This document shows, one piece after another, positions 1-10,641 of a stretch of DNA of 61,814 bases (positions are counted from its first letter, which is position 1; each line of letters opens with the position of its first letter). The position numbers and the translations under genes are program-made. Below the pieces are notes generated by a model, which was given only the letters and a program-made list of their open reading frames with translations, made no database searches and had not been told where the DNA came from. The stretch covers positions 1 to 61,814 of the forward strand of contig NZ_BCWN01000022.1 of NCBI RefSeq assembly GCF_001592225.1. The letters run 5' to 3'. This DNA is from Castellaniella caeni NBRC 101664. GTDB lineage: Bacteria > Pseudomonadota > Gammaproteobacteria > Burkholderiales > Burkholderiaceae_B.

Positions 1-48
1 CCGCCGACGGGCCAGATCCGGCGCGGGACAAGAAAGCGCCGGGTGTGC

Positions 49-828
49 CTATCTTGGAGACAGAGCGGCAGCCGCCTCTTGCAGCAGCGTCAGGGCGGTT
101 TCGAGCGAGGGGCCCGCGTGCTGGTCGATCCGGCGGATATAGGGTGACGTGAGCACGGCGATGGCGTGACCGTCGGGCCCCAGGATGGGGCTGGAAATAT
201 CCGTGACGCCATACGACTGCAGGCTTTCCCGGCACTCGTGGCCTTGCGCGGCGATCCGTTGACAGGACGCCTCGAGTTTTTCTTGCGGAAAGGGGACTTC
301 ACCCTGGACGGCACGGTGTTCCGCCAGCATGCGCGCGCGCTGCTCTGCCGTCTGGAATGCCAGCAGCACCTGGCCCGAGCAGGTATCGACGAGCCCGACG
401 TGGGCGCCGATGCGCACGGCCATTCCCCAGACCCCGGGGCCCGGCACCTGGGCGATGACCAGCACATTGCCCTGGTCGTATACACCCAGATGACAGGATT
501 GTTCCGCTTGTGCCGAGAACTGGTTCATCAGGGGTTGCGCCAGCGCGACCAGGCGGCCAATGGGCGGATGGCACAGGCCCAGCGCCAGCAGCTTCAGGCT
601 GAGCGAGTAGCGATCGCCCTCGGTTGAGCGGATGACGTAGCGGCGGGCGACCAGCCGTTCGAGCATGCGGTAGATCTCGCTGGGGCTGCGGTTCAGCGCC
701 TTGATGATCTCTGCGCGCGTCATGCCTTGCAGATGGCCCGCAAGCAGTTCCAGGATGTCCAACCCCTTGTCGAGGGCCGGTGCGCGGTATCGAGTGTCTT
801 CTGGTGTGGCCTTGGGTGCAGCGTTCAT
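49..828 (-). CDS. IclR-family transcriptional regulator of the fucose cluster
   Basis: Protein of 259 aa with the IclR layout: an N-terminal winged helix-turn-helix at about residues 18-80 (LDILELLAG, then SPSEIYRMLERLVARRYV) and a C-terminal effector-binding domain at about 85-255 (CHLGVYDQGNVLVIAQ, DTCSGQVLLAF, the late SYGVTDISSPI segment). Length is normal for the family. It is divergent from the sugar-binding-protein gene across about 210 bp that contains a perfect 15-nt palindrome. IclR proteins usually repress neighbouring catabolic operons and are released by a pathway metabolite, so local control of the L-fucose genes is the simplest reading. The effector is not deducible from the sequence; L-fucose or 2-keto-3-deoxy-L-fuconate are guesses. 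Confidence 0.9.
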   Translation of the reverse strand: MNAAPKATPEDTRYRAPALDKGLDILELLAGHLQGMTRAEIIKALNRSPSEIYRMLERLVARRYVIRSTEGDRYSLSLKLLALGLCHPPIGRLVALAQPLMNQFSAQAEQSCHLGVYDQGNVLVIAQVPGPGVWGMAVRIGAHVGLVDTCSGQVLLAFQTAEQRARMLAEHRAVQGEVPFPQEKLEASCQRIAAQGHECRESLQSYGVTDISSPILGPDGHAIAVLTSPYIRRIDQHAGPSLETALTLLQEAAAALSPR

Positions 829-961
829 ATGCCTGTGGCTGGAGTCTCTTTCAGGGGGGTAATGCGGCCTTCAGTGTATTCAATCGTTGAAGCTTCTGCT
901 GTCGGTGTGTGTTTAGGGTAAACACCGATTCTTGGGCAATTGACTTCTTTATATCAATATA

Positions 962-976
962 TGAACATTATGTTCA
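962..976. promoter_or_regulatory. Candidate IclR operator (perfect 15-nt palindrome)
   Basis: TGAACATTATGTTCA is a perfect inverted repeat around one central base. It lies in the AT-rich gap between the divergent IclR gene and the ABC-transporter gene, about 60 bp before the likely start codon of the latter. Size and symmetry suit a dimeric IclR protein; binding is inferred. Confidence 0.5.
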
Positions 977-1038
977 CTAATGAAAATATCAACAACACCC
1001 TCATCAACTCCTTTGAAGAGGGCTTTTCGGAGACAAGC

Positions 1039-2082
1039 ATGGTGCAATCAAAGCGTGGGTTCAAACGGGGGCTGCGGGCGGGGCATGGGTTTGCCAGGCT
1101 GGTGGCCGTCGCGGCGTTGGTGTCCGGCCTGGGCGTTGCCAGCCAGGCTCAGGCAAGCCAGCCCGTGGGGGTCGTCTTGCCGATGCTGACGTCGCCCTTC
1201 TGGCAGGCCTACAACAAATACATCCCCGAGATGGCGGCCAAGCTGAAGGTCGATATTCTCGCACCCTTGAACTCCGACCAGGACCCGGTCAAGCAGATCA
1301 CGGACGTGTCGAACCTGATCAACCTGGGGGCCAAGGGTCTTGTGGTGGCGCCGCTTGATTCCGCCGCCGTGCGCCGGGCCCTGGACAATGCCGCCGCCAA
1401 GAACATCCCGGTCGTGGCGGTGGACGTGGCGCCCACGAGCGGCAAGGTGGCGATGGTGGTGCGTGCCGATAACGTGGCCTATGGCACGAAATCATGCCAA
1501 TACCTGGGCGAGCACGTGAAAACCGGCAAGGTCGTACAGATCATGGGCGATCTGGCCTCCGTCAACGGGCGCGACCGGGCCGAGGCGTTTCGCACCTGCA
1601 TGAAGCAGTATCCGAATCTCCAGGTGCTCGAGATCGCCGCGGGCTGGAAGGCCGATGCGGCCGCCGCCGGGCTGGACAGCCTGCTGTCGGCCAATCCGGA
1701 CGTCAAGGGCATTTACATGCATGCCGGGGGCGTCTATCTTTCGCCCACCCTGCAGACACTGCGCCGCAAAGGCCTGCTCTATCCGGTCGGCGACCCCAAG
1801 CACATCGTCGTCGTCAGCAATGACGGTATTCCGCAAGAATACGATGCGATTCGCAAGGGCGAAATCGATGCCACCATCTCCCAGCCCGCCGACCTCTACG
1901 CCATGTATGGTCTTTACTATGCGCGCGAGGCGATGAAAGGGACGACGTTCAAGCCGGGCCCGACCGACCACGGCAGCACGATTGTCGAAGTGGCGCCTGG
2001 TATTCTCGAAGATCAGTTGCCCGCGCCGGTCGTGACGCGCGAGAACGTCGATAACCCCCGGCTGTGGGCCAACCAGAAATGA
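1039..2082 (+). CDS. Sugar ABC transporter substrate-binding protein (probable L-fucose)
   Basis: Periplasmic binding protein of the ribose/galactose type (Peripla_BP_4), 347 aa from the ATG at 1039. This start has a GGAG ribosome site just upstream and begins a clear signal peptide (basic n-region, hydrophobic VAVAALVSGLGVA, cleavage near AQA|SQ at residue 39); a longer reading from 940 adds an implausible leader. Family landmarks are the opening beta-strand and sugar-contact segment (GVVLPMLTSPFWQAYNKY), the GAKGLVVAPLDSAAV hinge region and the late NDGIPQEYDAIRKG segment. First gene of the transporter; its stop overlaps the ATPase start (ATGA). Specificity for L-fucose is inferred from the downstream pathway genes. 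Confidence 0.88.
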   Translation: MVQSKRGFKRGLRAGHGFARLVAVAALVSGLGVASQAQASQPVGVVLPMLTSPFWQAYNKYIPEMAAKLKVDILAPLNSDQDPVKQITDVSNLINLGAKGLVVAPLDSAAVRRALDNAAAKNIPVVAVDVAPTSGKVAMVVRADNVAYGTKSCQYLGEHVKTGKVVQIMGDLASVNGRDRAEAFRTCMKQYPNLQVLEIAAGWKADAAAAGLDSLLSANPDVKGIYMHAGGVYLSPTLQTLRRKGLLYPVGDPKHIVVVSNDGIPQEYDAIRKGEIDATISQPADLYAMYGLYYAREAMKGTTFKPGPTDHGSTIVEVAPGILEDQLPAPVVTRENVDNPRLWANQK

Positions 2083-3623
2083 GCCAGCTGTCTCGTTCGC
2101 CCGCCGCCGCAGCGGCGCCCAGCCAGGCGCCCGTCGTCGAGGCGCGCGGGCTCGTCAAACGCTTCGGGGCCATGACGGCGCTCAATGACGTGAGTCTGGC
2201 GGTATATGCCGGAGAGTCGCATGCGCTGGTCGGGCGTAACGGAGCGGGCAAGTCCACGCTGGTGTCGATGCTGACGGGCTTGAGGGCGCCGGATGTCGGC
2301 CAGGTTCTGTTCGGTGGGCAGGCTGCTCCGCCCGTGAGCGACCCGCTGGCCTGGCGCAAGCATGTTGCCTGCGTCTATCAGCATTCCACCATCATCCGCA
2401 ACCTGACGGTTGCGGAGAACCTGTTCATCAATCGGCAGCCGTGCCGCCATGGACTGATCGACTGGCGCCGCCTGAATGAAGCGGCCCGCGCGCTGCTGGA
2501 CGAATGGCACATCGACGTGGCCGAGGACGCGCTGGCCGACAGCCTGGGCATCGAGTCCAGGCAGCAAGTCGAGATCGCCCGGGCGCTGTCGTATGGGGCG
2601 CACTTCATCATTCTGGACGAACCGACCGCGCAGCTGGATGGTGAAGAAATCCGGCGTTTGTTCAAGCGCATCCGCGAGCTGCAGGACAGAGGGGTCACCT
2701 TTCTGTTCATCTCCCATCATCTGCAGGAGATCTACGACATCTGCCAGACCGTCACGGTATTGCGCGACGCGCGCCATATCGTCACCGGCCCGGTGGGCGA
2801 AATCGACAAGACCCGCCTGATCGAGGCGATGACGGGCGAGGCGGCTGACAGAAGCAGCGCGCCTCGGGCCAGTGCCGCCTTGGCCGCCGATACGCCGGTC
2901 TTGTTGTCCCTGGAAGGGGTCGGTGGCGAGCATTTCAAGCACGTCGATCTCGCGATCCGCCAGGGCGAGGTGCTGGGCCTGACGGGTTCCACCAGCAGCG
3001 GGCGCACCGAACTGGGCGAGGCGGTGGCCGGGCTGAAGCCGTATGCCACGGGCGCCATCCGGGTTCGTGGGCGGACGCTGCCGACGGGCGATATCGCGGC
3101 GGCCCTGGCGCTGGGGGTGGGCTGCGTGCCCAAAGAGCGCCACCACGAAGGGCTCGTCCTGGGGCAGTCGATTGCCCGTAACGCCACGATGCCGGTTATG
3201 GGCCGCCTGGGCCGGGCAGGCTTCATCAGCCTGGCGCGCGAGCGGGCAACGGCATTGGCCGCGATGCGCTCGCTTGGTGTCGTGGCCCAGGGGCCAGAGC
3301 AAGCGGTGTCGGGGCTGTCCGGCGGCAATCAGCAAAAGGTCGTGATGGCCCGGGCGCTCTCCACGCATCCCGATGTCCTGGTGCTGATCGATCCGACCGC
3401 GGGTGTCGATGTGAAGTCCAAGCAGGCGCTGCTGGCTGTGGTGGATGAACTCAAGTCACAGGGCAAGGCCGTGTTGCTGGTCAGTACCGAGCTGGATGAC
3501 TTGCGCGTGTGCGATCGGGTCGTGGTCATGCTGCATGGCGAGGTGCATGCCGAGTTTCCCGCAGGCTGGGAAGACGGCGAGCTGATTGCCGCAATAGAGG
3601 GGGTAGTTCTCGATGAGTGCTGA
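2079..3623 (+). CDS. Sugar ABC transporter ATP-binding protein (two ABC domains)
   Basis: Duplicated ATPase of the RbsA/XylG/MglA type, 514 aa, energising import by the neighbouring permease. The first domain has an intact Walker A (GRNGAGKST, residues 52-60) and Walker B (FIILDEPTAQ) but a degenerate signature (LGIESRQQ). The second has a degenerate Walker A (GSTSSGRTE) but an intact LSGGNQQKV signature and VLIDPTAGVD. This complementary decay is normal for sugar ATPases of this family. The ATG at 2079 overlaps the preceding stop as ATGA and is preferred over the GTG at 2064. The end overlaps the permease start by 11 bp, so the three genes are translationally coupled. Confidence 0.92.
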   Translation: MSQLSRSPAAAAAPSQAPVVEARGLVKRFGAMTALNDVSLAVYAGESHALVGRNGAGKSTLVSMLTGLRAPDVGQVLFGGQAAPPVSDPLAWRKHVACVYQHSTIIRNLTVAENLFINRQPCRHGLIDWRRLNEAARALLDEWHIDVAEDALADSLGIESRQQVEIARALSYGAHFIILDEPTAQLDGEEIRRLFKRIRELQDRGVTFLFISHHLQEIYDICQTVTVLRDARHIVTGPVGEIDKTRLIEAMTGEAADRSSAPRASAALAADTPVLLSLEGVGGEHFKHVDLAIRQGEVLGLTGSTSSGRTELGEAVAGLKPYATGAIRVRGRTLPTGDIAAALALGVGCVPKERHHEGLVLGQSIARNATMPVMGRLGRAGFISLARERATALAAMRSLGVVAQGPEQAVSGLSGGNQQKVVMARALSTHPDVLVLIDPTAGVDVKSKQALLAVVDELKSQGKAVLLVSTELDDLRVCDRVVVMLHGEVHAEFPAGWEDGELIAAIEGVVLDEC

Positions 3624-4620
3624 TGCAATGATGAAAAAGCCAATCATGAGCCAGAAAAAAATACCGAGTCTGGGGCGGGTGCGCGATTTCGCCCTGATTC
3701 CCGCGTTGATCGTGTTGTGCCTCGTCGGGGCGATCACCAATCCGATCTTTCTGACGGAAGCCAACCTGATCAGCATCCTCAGTGCGTCCGCCGCATTGGC
3801 ACTGGTCGTGCTGGCCGAGTCGCTGGTCATCCTGACGGGGAAGTTCGACCTGTCCCTGGAATCCACCGTGGGGATCGCTCCGGCGTTGGGCGCCATGCTG
3901 GTGATTCCCGCAAGCGCTTCCGGGTTTGGCACCGAGTGGCCGGTCGCCCTCGGGCTGCTGGCGATTCTCGTCGTCGGGGCCGGGATCGGGCTGGTCAATG
4001 GGTTTCTGGTCGTCAAGCTGCGCTTGAATGCTTTCATCGTCACCCTGGCGATGCTGATCGTCCTGCGCGGCATCCTGGTGGGCGCGACCCGAGGCGGCAC
4101 GCTCTTTGACATGCCGCCCGTGTTTTTTGCCCTGGCAACCGAGAAATTCGCGGGCCTGCCCCTGTCGGTCTGGCTTGCCCTGGTGGCCTTCATGCTGGCC
4201 GGCCTGTTCCTCAAGCGGCACCGCCTGGGGCGCGCCCTGTATGCCATTGGCGGCAATGCCGCCGCGGCCAGGGCCGCCGGCATTCAGGTCGATCGTGTGG
4301 TCTGGGGCGTGTTCGTGCTGGCGGGCATGCTGGCCGCGCTGGGGGGCGTCATCATGATGGGCTACGTGGGGGCGGTCAGCGCCAACCAGGGCAATGGCAT
4401 GATTTTCACCGTGTTTGCCGCGGCCGTGATCGGCGGCGTATCGCTGGACGGCGGCAAGGGCACGATGTTTGGCGCCTTGTGCGGGGTGCTGCTGCTGGGC
4501 GTCGTGCAGAACCTGTTGACCCTGGCGCAGGTGCCGTCCTTCTGGATTCAGGCCATTTACGGCGCCATCATCCTGGGGTCGCTCATGTTGGCGAAATTGA
4601 CGGGCGAGAACCAGCAATAG
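3613..4620 (+). CDS. Sugar ABC transporter permease
   Basis: Inner-membrane permease of the RbsC/BPD_transp_2 family, 335 aa, with about nine to ten hydrophobic segments beginning near residue 20 (FALIPALIVLCLVGAI). The LAESLVILTGKFDLS segment and the EAA-like stretch near LYAIGGNAAAARAAGI, which contacts the ATPase, are typical of the family. The start is preceded by GAGGGGG and overlaps the ATPase gene by 11 bp. It completes a three-component importer. About 160 bp follow before the first enzyme gene, so the enzymes may be read through from the transporter or have their own promoter. Confidence 0.92.
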   Translation: MSADAMMKKPIMSQKKIPSLGRVRDFALIPALIVLCLVGAITNPIFLTEANLISILSASAALALVVLAESLVILTGKFDLSLESTVGIAPALGAMLVIPASASGFGTEWPVALGLLAILVVGAGIGLVNGFLVVKLRLNAFIVTLAMLIVLRGILVGATRGGTLFDMPPVFFALATEKFAGLPLSVWLALVAFMLAGLFLKRHRLGRALYAIGGNAAAARAAGIQVDRVVWGVFVLAGMLAALGGVIMMGYVGAVSANQGNGMIFTVFAAAVIGGVSLDGGKGTMFGALCGVLLLGVVQNLLTLAQVPSFWIQAIYGAIILGSLMLAKLTGENQQ

Positions 4621-4781
4621 CCGTACGGACGGAGACGGGCGGGCCGCCGTGCCCGTACGCCGCCCGGGCAATCCGGAAATCCGAATTTTGTCGTGGTGTG
4701 CAAGGGCAGTGCCCTGCGCACCAGGGGGTTTCGCACCTTGTGCGCGCCCTGGGAAAGTGATTGATCAAGTCGAGGTTGATA

Positions 4782-5555
4782 ATGATGTCAGGAAGAATCG
4801 CAAATAAAACCGCAGTGATTACCGCCGCCGGGCAGGGCATCGGGCGTGCCAGCGCCTTGGCGCTGGCGCGTGAGGGGGGGCTGGTCTGGGCAACGGACAT
4901 CAATCCGGATGCGCTCGAAACGCTGGCCCGAGAGGCCGCGGCGGAAGGCCTGGCGGTAAAGACCGCCGTGCTGGATGTCTGCAACGATGCGGCCGTGGCC
5001 GATTTCGCCGCCCGGCTTGGCGCGGTCGATGTCCTGTTCAACTGCGCCGGGTTCGTGGCCAGCGGCACGATTCTCGACAGCACGGAGCACGACTGGAACT
5101 TCAGCTTCGAGCTGAACGTGAAGTCGATGTACCGGACGATCCGCGCGTTTCTGCCCGGCATGCTGGCGCGGCAATCGGGTTCCATCATCAATATGTCGTC
5201 GGCGGCGTCCAGCATCAAGGGCGTGCCGAACCGCTTCGTTTATGGCACGACCAAGGCCGCCGTCATCGGCCTGAGCAAGGCGGTCGCGGCGGACTTCGTG
5301 ACAGCGGGCATCCGGTGCAATGCCATTTGTCCCGGAACCATCGACTCCCCGTCGCTGGCCGGGCGCATCAGCGCCCAGGCCGAGAAAAGCGGCATGGACA
5401 GCGCGGCGGTACGCGCCGCCTTCGTGGCGCGCCAGCCGGTGGGCCGGATCGGCAGCCCCGAAGAGGTCGCCGCCCTGGTGGTCTACCTGGCTTCGCCCGA
5501 GTCGGCATTCACGACGGGCACGGTCCACGTCATCGACGGCGGCTGGTCGAACTGA
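4782..5555 (+). CDS. SDR oxidoreductase, probable 2-keto-3-deoxy-L-fuconate dehydrogenase
   Basis: Classical short-chain dehydrogenase, 257 aa from the ATG at 4782 (GAGG lies 7 nt upstream; a TTG at 4761 is less likely). The Rossmann motif is AAGQGIG at residues 15-21, the NCAG motif is at 87-90, and the catalytic Ser-Tyr-Lys set is Ser139/140, Tyr154 (YGTTK) and Lys158. It sits directly before L-fuconate dehydratase. In the oxidative L-fucose route an SDR oxidises 2-keto-3-deoxy-L-fuconate to the 2,4-diketo acid with NAD+, and this gene fits that step better than the second SDR further downstream. The assignment between the two SDRs rests on sequence character and order, not on assay. Confidence 0.75.
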   Translation: MMSGRIANKTAVITAAGQGIGRASALALAREGGLVWATDINPDALETLAREAAAEGLAVKTAVLDVCNDAAVADFAARLGAVDVLFNCAGFVASGTILDSTEHDWNFSFELNVKSMYRTIRAFLPGMLARQSGSIINMSSAASSIKGVPNRFVYGTTKAAVIGLSKAVAADFVTAGIRCNAICPGTIDSPSLAGRISAQAEKSGMDSAAVRAAFVARQPVGRIGSPEEVAALVVYLASPESAFTTGTVHVIDGGWSN

Positions 5556-5587
5556 TGCGCCAAGTAGACGATAAGGGACCGCAATCT

Positions 5588-6871
5588 ATGACCACCGTCA
5601 TTCAATCCTTTGAAGTACTGGATGTCCGTTTCCCCACCTCGAAGCAGCTGGACGGATCGGACGCCATGAACCTGGACCCCGACTATTCCGCGGCGTACGT
5701 CGTGTTGCGAACGAGCGTGGCGGGCCTGGAAGGGCATGGCCTGACGTTTACCATCGGTCGGGGCAACGAAGTCTGCTGCGCCGCCATCCGCGCGCTGGCC
5801 GATCGGCTGGTGGGGATGGAACTCTCCTGGATCACCGAGGACCTGGGCCGGTTCTGGCGGTTCATGACGTCCGATAGCCAGCTGCGCTGGATCGGGCCGG
5901 ACAAGGGCGCCATCCATCTGGCGACGGGGGCGGTCGTCAATGCCGTATGGGATTTATGGGCCAAGGTGGTGGGCAAGCCGGTCTGGCAGCTCGTGGCGGA
6001 CATGAGCCCGGAAGAACTGGTCAAGCTGATCGATTTTCGCTACATCACCGATTGCATCACCCCTGACGAGGCGCTGGCGCTGTTTCGGCGTGGTGAAGCG
6101 GGCAAGGCCGCGCGCCGCGCCGATCTGCTGGAAAACGGCTACCCCTGCTACACGACGTCCGCCGGCTGGCTGGGCTACGATGATGCGAAGCTGCGGCGTC
6201 TGGCGCAAGAAGCGGTCGATCAAGGCTTCACGCACATCAAATTGAAGGTCGGACGCGATCTCGACGACGATATCCGGCGCTTGCACATCGCCCGGGAAGT
6301 GCTGGGGCCCGATCGGATTCTGATGATCGACGCCAATCAGATCTGGGAAGTCGATCAGGCGATCGACTGGCTGAAGCAGCTGGCGTTTTCCCGCCCCTGG
6401 TTCATCGAAGAACCCACCAGCCCGGACGACGTTGCCGGCCACCGGCGTATCCGGCAAGCCGTGGCGGGCTCGATGCGCGTGGCGACCGGGGAAATGTGCC
6501 AGAACCGGATCCTGTTCAAGCAGTTCATCATGGAAGGCGCGGTGGACGTCGTACAGATCGATGCCTGCCGTCTGGGCGGGCTGAATGAAGTCCTGGCGGT
6601 CATGCTGATGGCGGCGAAGTACGGGCTGCCCGTGTGCCCGCATGCGGGCGGCGTGGGTTTGTGCGAATACGTGCAGCATCTGTCGATGATCGACTATCTC
6701 TGCGTCTCGGGTACGAAAGAAGGCCGCGTCATCGAATACGTCGATCACTTGCACGAGCATTTCCTGGACCCCTGCACTATTCGTCACGCGGCCTACATGC
6801 CGCCGTCGCGCCCTGGCTACTCCATCGAGATGAAGCGCCAGTCGCTGGAAACCTACCGCTACCGGGGGTGA
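5588..6871 (+). CDS. L-fuconate dehydratase
   Basis: Enolase-superfamily dehydratase, 427 aa from the ATG at 5588; the reading frame is open further upstream, but that stretch overlaps the SDR gene. It dehydrates L-fuconate to 2-keto-3-deoxy-L-fuconate. The N-terminus (FEVLDVRFPTSKQLDGSDAM, then NLDPDYSAAYVVLRT) is characteristic of FucD rather than of rhamnonate or galactonate dehydratases. Superfamily catalytic residues are all present: K218-x-K220 base, metal ligands D248, E274 and E302, and H352 in CPHAGGVGL. These match the positions I recall for Xanthomonas FucD almost exactly. It is the most diagnostic gene of the cluster and fixes the substrate as L-fucose. Confidence 0.93.
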   Translation: MTTVIQSFEVLDVRFPTSKQLDGSDAMNLDPDYSAAYVVLRTSVAGLEGHGLTFTIGRGNEVCCAAIRALADRLVGMELSWITEDLGRFWRFMTSDSQLRWIGPDKGAIHLATGAVVNAVWDLWAKVVGKPVWQLVADMSPEELVKLIDFRYITDCITPDEALALFRRGEAGKAARRADLLENGYPCYTTSAGWLGYDDAKLRRLAQEAVDQGFTHIKLKVGRDLDDDIRRLHIAREVLGPDRILMIDANQIWEVDQAIDWLKQLAFSRPWFIEEPTSPDDVAGHRRIRQAVAGSMRVATGEMCQNRILFKQFIMEGAVDVVQIDACRLGGLNEVLAVMLMAAKYGLPVCPHAGGVGLCEYVQHLSMIDYLCVSGTKEGRVIEYVDHLHEHFLDPCTIRHAAYMPPSRPGYSIEMKRQSLETYRYRG

Positions 6872-6876
6872 TCGTG

Positions 6877-8545
<1,669 letters not shown>

Positions 8546-8561
8546 CGTGACGGAGCGGACG

Positions 8562-8918
8562 ATGATACGTCGCGACGTGTTGATGCTGGATTTGCGGGAT
8601 GATCCGCTGTTGATTGAACAGTACGAGGCCCACCACCGGGCGGTCTGGCCGGAGGTGCGGGCGCATCTGGAACGGCAGGGGGTGCTCGACATGGAGATCT
8701 ACCGTCTGGGCACGCGCCTGTGCATGGTGATGGAGGTGGACGAGCAGAAATTTGACGCCGCGCGCATGCGGCAGGCCGAGCAGGAAGACCCCAGCCTGCA
8801 GGCGTGGGAGCGTTTGATGTGGACGTTCCAGCAGCCTACGCCATGGACGCCCGATGGGTGCAAGTGGGTGCCTGCGCGCTGTATTTTTCGGCTGTCGTCG
8901 GGCGCTGATGCGGTTTGA
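8562..8918 (+). CDS. L-fucose/L-rhamnose mutarotase family protein
   Basis: COG3254 (RhaM/FucM-like) protein of 118 aa. It interconverts sugar anomers so that the dehydrogenase sees its preferred form. Landmarks are MLDLRDDPLLIEQYEAHH near the start, the acidic/histidine face HHRAVWPEVRAHL, and the TPWTPDGCKWVP ending. The ATG at 8562 has CGGAGCGG upstream; a GTG at 8547 in the same frame would add five residues. The protein is slightly longer than the usual 104-110 aa because of a short C-terminal tail. It overlaps nothing and is 16 nt from the dehydrogenase. Confidence 0.85.
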   Translation: MIRRDVLMLDLRDDPLLIEQYEAHHRAVWPEVRAHLERQGVLDMEIYRLGTRLCMVMEVDEQKFDAARMRQAEQEDPSLQAWERLMWTFQQPTPWTPDGCKWVPARCIFRLSSGADAV

Positions 8919-8995
8919 ACGGTGGTTCGATCTGTCGGCCTGATATGAGGCGGGCCGCTGGGCCCTGGTTCCGGGCATGAAACGAGGAGAGTGAA

Positions 8996-9853
8996 ATGAA
9001 GTTGTTGCGTGTGGGCCCGTCAGGGCAAGAAAAGCCGGCCGTGCTGGATCCGGATGGGCGTTTGCGGGACTTGTCCGGTGTCGTGCCGGACGTCACGCCC
9101 GATGTGCTGGCGCCAGCCGGCCTGTCCGCCTTGCGCGCGCTGGATCTGGGCGCGCTGCCGATCCTGGACGACGCCGTCCGTATCGGGCCGCCCGTTGCGC
9201 GGGTCGGCAAGCTCATCTGCGTGGGCTTGAACTATCGCGATCATGCGGCGGAAACCGGGGCTGAGATTCCGCAGGAGCCCGTCCTGTTTTCCAAGTGGTC
9301 GCGGCCGACCGGGCCGAATGATCCCATCGTGTTGCCGCAGGGGTCGGTCGAAACCGATTGGGAGGTGGAGCTGGGCGTCGTCATCGGGACGCAGGCGCGC
9401 TATGTCAGCCAGGCCGAAGCCCTGGCGCACGTCGCCGGGTACTGCGTGATCAACGATGTTTCCGAGCGCGAATACCAGCTCAAGCGCGGCGGCACCTGGG
9501 ACAAAGGCAAGGGCTGCGATACCTTCGCCCCCCTGGGGCCCTGGCTGGTCACCGCGGACGAGGTGGCCGACCCGCAGAACTTGTCGATGTGGCTCGACGT
9601 CAATGGGCACCGCTATCAGGATGGCAATACCCGCACCATGATTTTCAATGTCGCGTATCTGGTGCACTACATCAGCCAGTTCACCACCTTGTATCCAGGA
9701 GACGTCATTTCGACCGGGACGCCCCCGGGCGTTGGCCTGGGGCAAAAACCGCCGGTCTATCTGAAGGCGGGTGATGTGGTGCGCCTGGGTATTCAAGGGC
9801 TGGGTGAACAGACGCAGATCGTGCACCCTTGGAATCAGTCGCTGCTCGACTGA
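8996..9853 (+). CDS. FAH-family hydrolase, probable 2,4-diketo-3-deoxy-L-fuconate hydrolase
   Basis: Fumarylacetoacetate-hydrolase-fold protein, 285 aa, with a good GAGGAGAG ribosome site. The catalytic domain starts near residue 68 (GKLICVGLNYRDHAAETG). The metal-binding carboxylates are visible in DWEVELGVVIG and INDVSERE, and the C-terminal VISTGTPPGVGLG loop is typical. In the L-fucose and L-rhamnose diketo routes this family splits the 2,4-diketo-3-deoxy acid to pyruvate and lactate. It is the last gene of the operon, followed within 40 bp by a rho-independent terminator. Confidence 0.85.
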   Translation: MKLLRVGPSGQEKPAVLDPDGRLRDLSGVVPDVTPDVLAPAGLSALRALDLGALPILDDAVRIGPPVARVGKLICVGLNYRDHAAETGAEIPQEPVLFSKWSRPTGPNDPIVLPQGSVETDWEVELGVVIGTQARYVSQAEALAHVAGYCVINDVSEREYQLKRGGTWDKGKGCDTFAPLGPWLVTADEVADPQNLSMWLDVNGHRYQDGNTRTMIFNVAYLVHYISQFTTLYPGDVISTGTPPGVGLGQKPPVYLKAGDVVRLGIQGLGEQTQIVHPWNQSLLD

Positions 9854-9891
9854 CGTATGGTTTCCGTAGTGTAGTTCTCAGCAGGGACTTG

Positions 9892-9922
9892 GCCCAGGAA
9901 CTTCGGAACCTGGGCTTTTTTT
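9892..9922 (+). terminator. Rho-independent terminator of the fucose operon
   Basis: GCCCAGG and CCTGGGC form a perfect 7-bp stem around a 10-nt loop, directly followed by a run of seven to eight T residues. It lies 38 bp after the hydrolase stop. Confidence 0.88.
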
Positions 9923-10065
9923 GCCCTTGCGCACCCTTCAGTTTTGAACAGCAGCCTAGCACCGCTTGCGGATATCTCATTGGCCCTGGCCATCGTTACC
10001 CGTTGACCTTGCCACCATGACAAGCATCAAAATCCGGAAATTCCTCTAATTCACCGGGAGACCCC

Positions 10066-10542
10066 ATGCGCCGACACCACCAGGCAACATCAATACTTTT
10101 CAGTCTCACTTTTGCCGGTCTCAGCGGCGTAGCCAGCGCTCATGGTGCAACAATGTCCCACCCCGCCACAGGCACGCATGCGGGCCATCCGTCGGCCACG
10201 CGCATCGTTCACGTCGCCATGGACGACACCATGCGTTTTCACCCCAGCACCATCGCCGTGCATGTCGGTGAAACCATCACCCTGGACATCAAAAATACAG
10301 GCAAACTGCAACACGAACTGACCATTGGCAAACTCGATGAGCTTCAGGCACACGCGCAACAAATGCGTCAGCACCCTGACATGCCCGCACACCATGAAGC
10401 CAATGCCATCACGCTCGATCCTGGCCACCAAGGCACCCTTACCTGGACATTTGCCACTCCCGGCACACTCGACTTTGCCTGTCTGATCCCAGGACACTAC
10501 GAAGCGGGCATGAAAGGGCAATTCGTCGTCAGCCAAGAGTGA
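10066..10542 (+). CDS. Periplasmic cupredoxin-like copper protein
   Basis: Protein of 158 aa with a signal peptide (cleavage near residue 25, ASA|HG) and a single cupredoxin fold. Type 1 copper ligands can be placed as H83 (QHEL), C139, H144 and M149 in the C-terminal ACLIPGHYEAGM segment. The mature N-terminus is rich in His and Met, and a His/Met/Gln-rich insertion (about 95-110) precedes the last strands; both suggest extra copper contacts. It may act as a copper chaperone or small electron carrier. It stands alone, has a GGGAG ribosome site, and converges on the ApbE gene. Its partner is not evident, although the adjacent operon is also redox related. Confidence 0.82.
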   Translation: MRRHHQATSILFSLTFAGLSGVASAHGATMSHPATGTHAGHPSATRIVHVAMDDTMRFHPSTIAVHVGETITLDIKNTGKLQHELTIGKLDELQAHAQQMRQHPDMPAHHEANAITLDPGHQGTLTWTFATPGTLDFACLIPGHYEAGMKGQFVVSQE

Positions 10543-10641
10543 TGGGCTGCTGCCGGTTGGGACGATCCTGGTGGTCGTCGGCCAGCGCGCTGATGCCGCA
10601 GCAGGGCTGCGGCGATGCCGATTGTGCTATTCGCCGCGCGC

